Shown piece after piece: positions 4,199 through 7,276 of a stretch of 7,276 nt of DNA. Where the stretch lies: contig JAGOBN010000196.1 of the NCBI GenBank assembly GCA_017999235.1, forward strand, positions 1-7,276, read 5' to 3'. The notes under the pieces are model-generated. The model was not told the origin of the DNA. It saw only the letters and a list, made by a program, of their open reading frames with translations, and did not search any database. Origin of the DNA: Anaerolineales bacterium (GTDB lineage: Bacteria; Chloroflexota; Anaerolineae; Anaerolineales; UBA6663). The stretch's first letter is position 1, and every line of letters begins with the position of its first letter. The position numbers were made by a program, and so were the translations under genes.

Positions 4199-7108
4199 TT
4201 AGCGGCCGGCCGGCAGCGCAAACGAGAAGGCGCTGCCGCCTTCCGGCCGATTTTCCACCCAGATGCGGCCGCCGTGGGCTTCCACCGTCAGTTTGCAGAA
4301 CGCCAGCCCCAGGCCGGTGCCGGTGCGCCGGCCGGTCTGGCCCTCCACCTGCACAAAGCGGTCAAAGATCCGCAGCAGGTACTCCGTCGGGATCCCCGGG
4401 CCGCTGTCCCAGATGGAGCAGATGATCTCGGCGGACCCGGCGCCCGTAACCGCCCGCACCATCACCTGGCCGCCGGGCGGCGAGAACTTCAGCGCGTTAT
4501 CCAGCAGATTGGTGAAAACCCGGCTGAGTTTTTCGCGGTCCACCTCCACCGGGGGCAGGTCGGCCGGCACATCGTTAATCAGCACCAGGCCCTGGTCGTT
4601 GGCCAGCGGCGTCAACTCGCCCAGTACTTCCTCCACGATCTGCTCCAAACGCTGGGGCTGCCGATTGAGCGTGATCTCGCCCGATTCCATGCGCGCGATG
4701 TCCAGCAGCGTGTTGACCAGGCCCAGCATCTTGTTGCCGGAGCGGATCGCCACGTCGATGGATTGTTTGATCAGCGGCGACTGGTGTTCTTTGGGCAGCC
4801 GGTCCCGGATCAGGCTGGCGCCGGCCAGCATGGAGGTCAGCGGGCTGCGCAGATCGTGGACGATCATATTGGCCAGCGTATCGCGCACGTGCTGGAGCTC
4901 GCGTTCTTCCGTGATGTCCCGCAGGATCACCACCCAGCCGATGGCCTTGGCGAATTGATCCAAGACCGGCGCGCCGGTGCGCTCTAAGAAACGCTGGCGC
5001 GGGGTGTAGACCGGGAACTGCTGTTTGGGGATCGACAGGGCCAGGCCGGCCCGCAGCGTGAGCAGCAGCTCCTCAATTTCGTCGCGCTGCAAGCCGATCT
5101 TTTCCGTGATCTTCAACTCCGGCTGGTCCACCAGGGTGAGCAGGTGCTGATCCAGCAGCTGGTGGCTGGGGATGCCCCAGAACTCCTCCAGCGGGGGATT
5201 GATCAAGGAAATCATGCCGCTGGCGTCGATCACCAGCACCCCTTCGCGGGTGGAGTCGAGGATGGCAGCCAGCCGGTCCCGGCCCTCGGTGACGTTGTGG
5301 AAGAGGCGGGCGTTTTGCAGCGCCACCGCCGACTGGTTGGCCAGCATCTGGGCGATGTGCAGATCGGAGACGGAGAACTCGCGCCTCTGCCGCAGATACA
5401 GGTGGACGACCCCGATCACCTGGTTATTGATGGCCATCGGGACGATGGCGACGGCGCTGTGATCGGCCAGCAGGGTGGTTTCTAAACTGGTCAGCGTCGG
5501 AGCGTCCGCCCGCAGGATCACGACTTGGCCGGAGGTGATCGCGCGCTCGTCGCCGGGCAAATCGGTGAGCGCGTAAGTTCCCGTGCCGCGCGGTTCGGCC
5601 AGCCGCAAGGCGGCCCGGGAGGGGTCGAGTTCGTAGAGCGTGCTGGTGTCGGCCCCCACCGCCTCGGCGAGTTTCTGGACGATGGCGCGATAGACGGTGC
5701 GGATATCGAGCGTCGCCGCGATTTTGACGCCGGTATCCAACAGGACCGCGTTTTCTTTTTGGTGGGTGCGGGCTTCCTCCGCGAGCTGGATGTTCTCCAG
5801 CGCCCAGCTGATCAGGCCGGCGGCCTGCAGGGCCACGGCCTCCTGTTCCGCGCTGAAGGCTTCCGTCTGCCGGCTCAGGAAGCGCAGCACCCCCAGCCGG
5901 CGTTCACCCAGGCTGAGCGGCACGCACAGCTCCGAGCGAATGCCCTGAAAGTGTTCGGTGTAATCGGGGTCGGCTGCCACCTGGCCGACGCGCACCGCTC
6001 GGTTGAGGCGCAGGGCGCGGCCGGCCAAGCCCTGTTCTTGGAGCCAGATCGTGGCACGCTCATGCTGGGCGCGGTCCGCCGACAGCCCGTGGCTCGCCAC
6101 GTAATTGAAGGCCGTCCCGCCGCGCACGATCAGCCCGAATTGCCCGATCGCGGCGCCCAGCAGATCGCAGAGCAGCCGCAGGCTGGCGTCGTACGGCGGC
6201 CGGCTGGGATCGGCGTCCCGCAGCAGGCCTTCCAGATGGGTCAGGGCTTCCGCCGCCTGGACGCGCCGCTGGTGCGCCGCGATCTCGTGCTGGGCCAGCT
6301 CCAGCTTGGCGGTGGCCAGGGTTAATTGCCGGCTGGACTGTTCCGCCCGCAGCCGCGTCTGCTCCAGCTGCAGCCCGGTCTCCGCGATGAGGTGGCGGTG
6401 CAACAGGAATTGGCCGCTGGTGCGGTGCAAATACAGGGACACATAGGCGGCGGCGGCCGCGATGGTCAGCAGCAGGCCGGCGCCCAAGTGATCGGGGTCG
6501 AGGACCAGCCACACCGTCAGCAGCAAGGGCAGCGCGCCAACCAGGACGATTGAATTGAGGTTGGTGCGGAAGAAAGACGTGCGGGCGCCGGGCGCGCCGG
6601 TCACATCCCAGGCTTGCAGGCCGGTGTACAGGCTCAAATAGACCAGGCCGACCAGGCTCAGCGGGAGCGCATGCCGGGCCTGCACGTTGACGGCGAACGT
6701 CTGGAGGAAGAATCCATCCAAAGCGCCGGCGGCCAGCAGGGGGAGCAAATGCAGGGGGATCTGGCTGGCCAGACGGCTGAGCCGCGCCGGCCGCTGAGGC
6801 GTGAGCGCCGACCCCGGCGCGACAAACCACCAGGCCTCGCCGACGAGCAGGCCGATCAGCAGCGTCCAGGCCGCGGCCGGCCCGCCCGCCGTATACATGA
6901 TCCCCAATCCGATCACGTGCGCCAGACTCAACTCGGTGCGGTCCGTCAGCAGCGGAAAGCGCGCGCACACGGCCACCGCGCCCGCGCACGCGATCAGCAC
7001 GAAATACTCGGCGGCCGAAGGGACTTGGCCGGCCGCGGTGCTGAGCAATGTGCCGGCGATGGCCAGCACGACCAGGCCGCTCTGAAAGCGGGCGCGGAAA
7101 GCGTTCAC
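4199..7108 (-). CDS. Membrane sensor histidine kinase, TM-GAF-GAF-PAS-HisKA-HATPase_c
   Basis: A 969-aa complete sensor kinase. The N-terminal 226 residues hold about six to seven hydrophobic segments (near 11-27, 33-50, 62-95, 118-140, 147-166, 184-203, 208-226), followed by a Gln/Glu/Arg-rich coiled coil (240-295). Two GAF domains follow (about 300-440 and 460-603, each ending in an ALEN/ALQNARL-like helix), then a PAS domain (about 613-735, with GVLVIDASGMISLIN and a PAC-like WVVILRDITEER). The HisKA motif VHDLRSP places the phospho-acceptor at His751. The ATPase domain has the N box (Asn871), the G1 box DSGPG (901-905) and the G2 box RTGTGLGL (928-935), so the catalytic core looks intact. 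The signal is unknown. The GTG start at 7108 lacks a Shine-Dalgarno sequence but overlaps the upstream gene's stop as GTGA, suggesting translational coupling. No receiver domain or regulator gene is adjacent within the window. Confidence 0.95.
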   Translation of the reverse strand: MNAFRARFQSGLVVLAIAGTLLSTAAGQVPSAAEYFVLIACAGAVAVCARFPLLTDRTELSLAHVIGLGIMYTAGGPAAAWTLLIGLLVGEAWWFVAPGSALTPQRPARLSRLASQIPLHLLPLLAAGALDGFFLQTFAVNVQARHALPLSLVGLVYLSLYTGLQAWDVTGAPGARTSFFRTNLNSIVLVGALPLLLTVWLVLDPDHLGAGLLLTIAAAAAYVSLYLHRTSGQFLLHRHLIAETGLQLEQTRLRAEQSSRQLTLATAKLELAQHEIAAHQRRVQAAEALTHLEGLLRDADPSRPPYDASLRLLCDLLGAAIGQFGLIVRGGTAFNYVASHGLSADRAQHERATIWLQEQGLAGRALRLNRAVRVGQVAADPDYTEHFQGIRSELCVPLSLGERRLGVLRFLSRQTEAFSAEQEAVALQAAGLISWALENIQLAEEARTHQKENAVLLDTGVKIAATLDIRTVYRAIVQKLAEAVGADTSTLYELDPSRAALRLAEPRGTGTYALTDLPGDERAITSGQVVILRADAPTLTSLETTLLADHSAVAIVPMAINNQVIGVVHLYLRQRREFSVSDLHIAQMLANQSAVALQNARLFHNVTEGRDRLAAILDSTREGVLVIDASGMISLINPPLEEFWGIPSHQLLDQHLLTLVDQPELKITEKIGLQRDEIEELLLTLRAGLALSIPKQQFPVYTPRQRFLERTGAPVLDQFAKAIGWVVILRDITEERELQHVRDTLANMIVHDLRSPLTSMLAGASLIRDRLPKEHQSPLIKQSIDVAIRSGNKMLGLVNTLLDIARMESGEITLNRQPQRLEQIVEEVLGELTPLANDQGLVLINDVPADLPPVEVDREKLSRVFTNLLDNALKFSPPGGQVMVRAVTGAGSAEIICSIWDSGPGIPTEYLLRIFDRFVQVEGQTGRRTGTGLGLAFCKLTVEAHGGRIWVENRPEGGSAFSFALPAGR

Positions 7109-7275
7109 GGCTGGGGGCTGGGGGCCGGATAACCGCTCACGTTCAGGTTGGTTGACGCGGGCAGCGCGGGATAGCCGGCCGGCAGGTTGGCCGGGCGGGG
7201 CGTGGCGGGCGGTGTGCCGGTCACCGTGGCGGTGCGGGTCGCCGTCACCCGCGGACTCGGCGTAGCGGTTGGGGT
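7105..7275 (-). CDS. C-terminal end of a Thr/Pro-rich protein (5' partial)
   Basis: The minus-strand frame is open from the right edge for 56 codons to a TGA at 7107-7105. It encodes TPTATPSPRVTATRTATVTG, then TPPATPRPANLPAGYPA and a final VSGYPAPSPQP. No start codon is needed because the gene enters from outside. Thr-Pro-rich linkers of this kind are common in secreted or membrane-anchored Chloroflexota proteins, so this is probably the extracellular or linker tail of such a protein; no domain is visible and function cannot be assigned. The stop overlaps the GTG of the large kinase by four bases, which supports this frame being real and co-transcribed. Low-complexity composition means a chance open frame cannot be fully excluded. 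Confidence 0.72.
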   Translation of the reverse strand, partial: TPTATPSPRVTATRTATVTGTPPATPRPANLPAGYPALPASTNLNVSGYPAPSPQP

Positions 7276-7276
7276 G

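Noticed and set aside
5525..6325. Long plus-strand open frame (266 codons) antisense to the large kinase, with others at 4274-4987, 6614-7132 and 2007-2711.
   Set aside because: These are reading-frame shadows in GC-rich DNA. Their translations are Gln/Gly/Arg/Ala-rich with no fold-like pattern, they have no convincing ribosome binding site, and the opposite strand encodes clear kinase domains or a jelly-roll pattern.
7111..7124. Tandem CTGGGGG repeat before the large kinase start.
   Set aside because: It is only two copies of a 7-mer and encodes the Pro-Ser-Pro-Gln end of the upstream protein, so low-complexity coding explains it.
1..7276. Mobile element, prophage, CRISPR or defence system.
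   Set aside because: No transposase, integrase, terminal inverted repeats with target duplication, regularly spaced repeats or known defence domains were seen; composition is uniform along the window.

Overview
This is a 7.3 kb GC-rich window (roughly two-thirds G+C by eye) from a bacterial chromosome. The best guess is Chloroflexota, probably an Anaerolineae-like lineage, possibly a metagenomic assembly. That guess is an inference. It rests on the Thr-Pro-rich low-complexity C-terminus at the right edge, two large GAF-containing sensor kinases without adjacent response regulators, the GGGPGLGLAIARGIVEAHGG-type ATPase signature, and an MBL-fold/small-protein pair of a type I associate with that phylum. 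No rRNA, tRNA, CRISPR array, insertion sequence, phage gene or plasmid gene was seen.

Layout from left to right. (1) At 1-1971 (+) is a membrane-bound hybrid-sensor-type histidine kinase, cut by the left edge (membrane segments, GAF, HisKA, HATPase_c). (2) At 1968-2714 (-) is a convergent gene for a probable concanavalin-A-like jelly-roll protein of unknown role; its stop codon interlocks with that of the kinase. (3) A compact divergent promoter region at 2715-2788 holds two extended -10 promoters inside an imperfect 13-bp inverted repeat. (4) At 2789-3436 and 3450-3755 (+) is a two-gene operon: an MBL-fold hydrolase with an eroded metal-binding motif, then a conserved-looking 101-aa protein. 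(5) At 3776-3806 is a perfect 26-bp palindrome with an A/T tract, acting as a shared terminator. (6) At 3831-4130 (-) is an FmdB-type zinc-ribbon protein with its own extended -10 promoter and a strong Shine-Dalgarno sequence. (7) At 4199-7108 (-) is a 969-aa membrane histidine kinase with GAF-GAF-PAS sensor modules. (8) At 7105-7275 (-) is the 3' end of a Thr/Pro-rich protein that overlaps the kinase start by GTGA, so the two are probably translationally coupled.

Functionally the window is dominated by two sensor kinases on opposite strands. No receiver-domain protein is encoded here, so their partners must lie elsewhere. The middle genes look like housekeeping or conserved hypothetical genes with their own promoters. 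Coding density is very high and no gene-free stretch reaches 100 bases. I do not see a recognisable new defence, mobile or biosynthetic system. The most worthwhile leads are the symmetric divergent promoter, the altered MBL active site, and the helical insertion in the jelly-roll protein.
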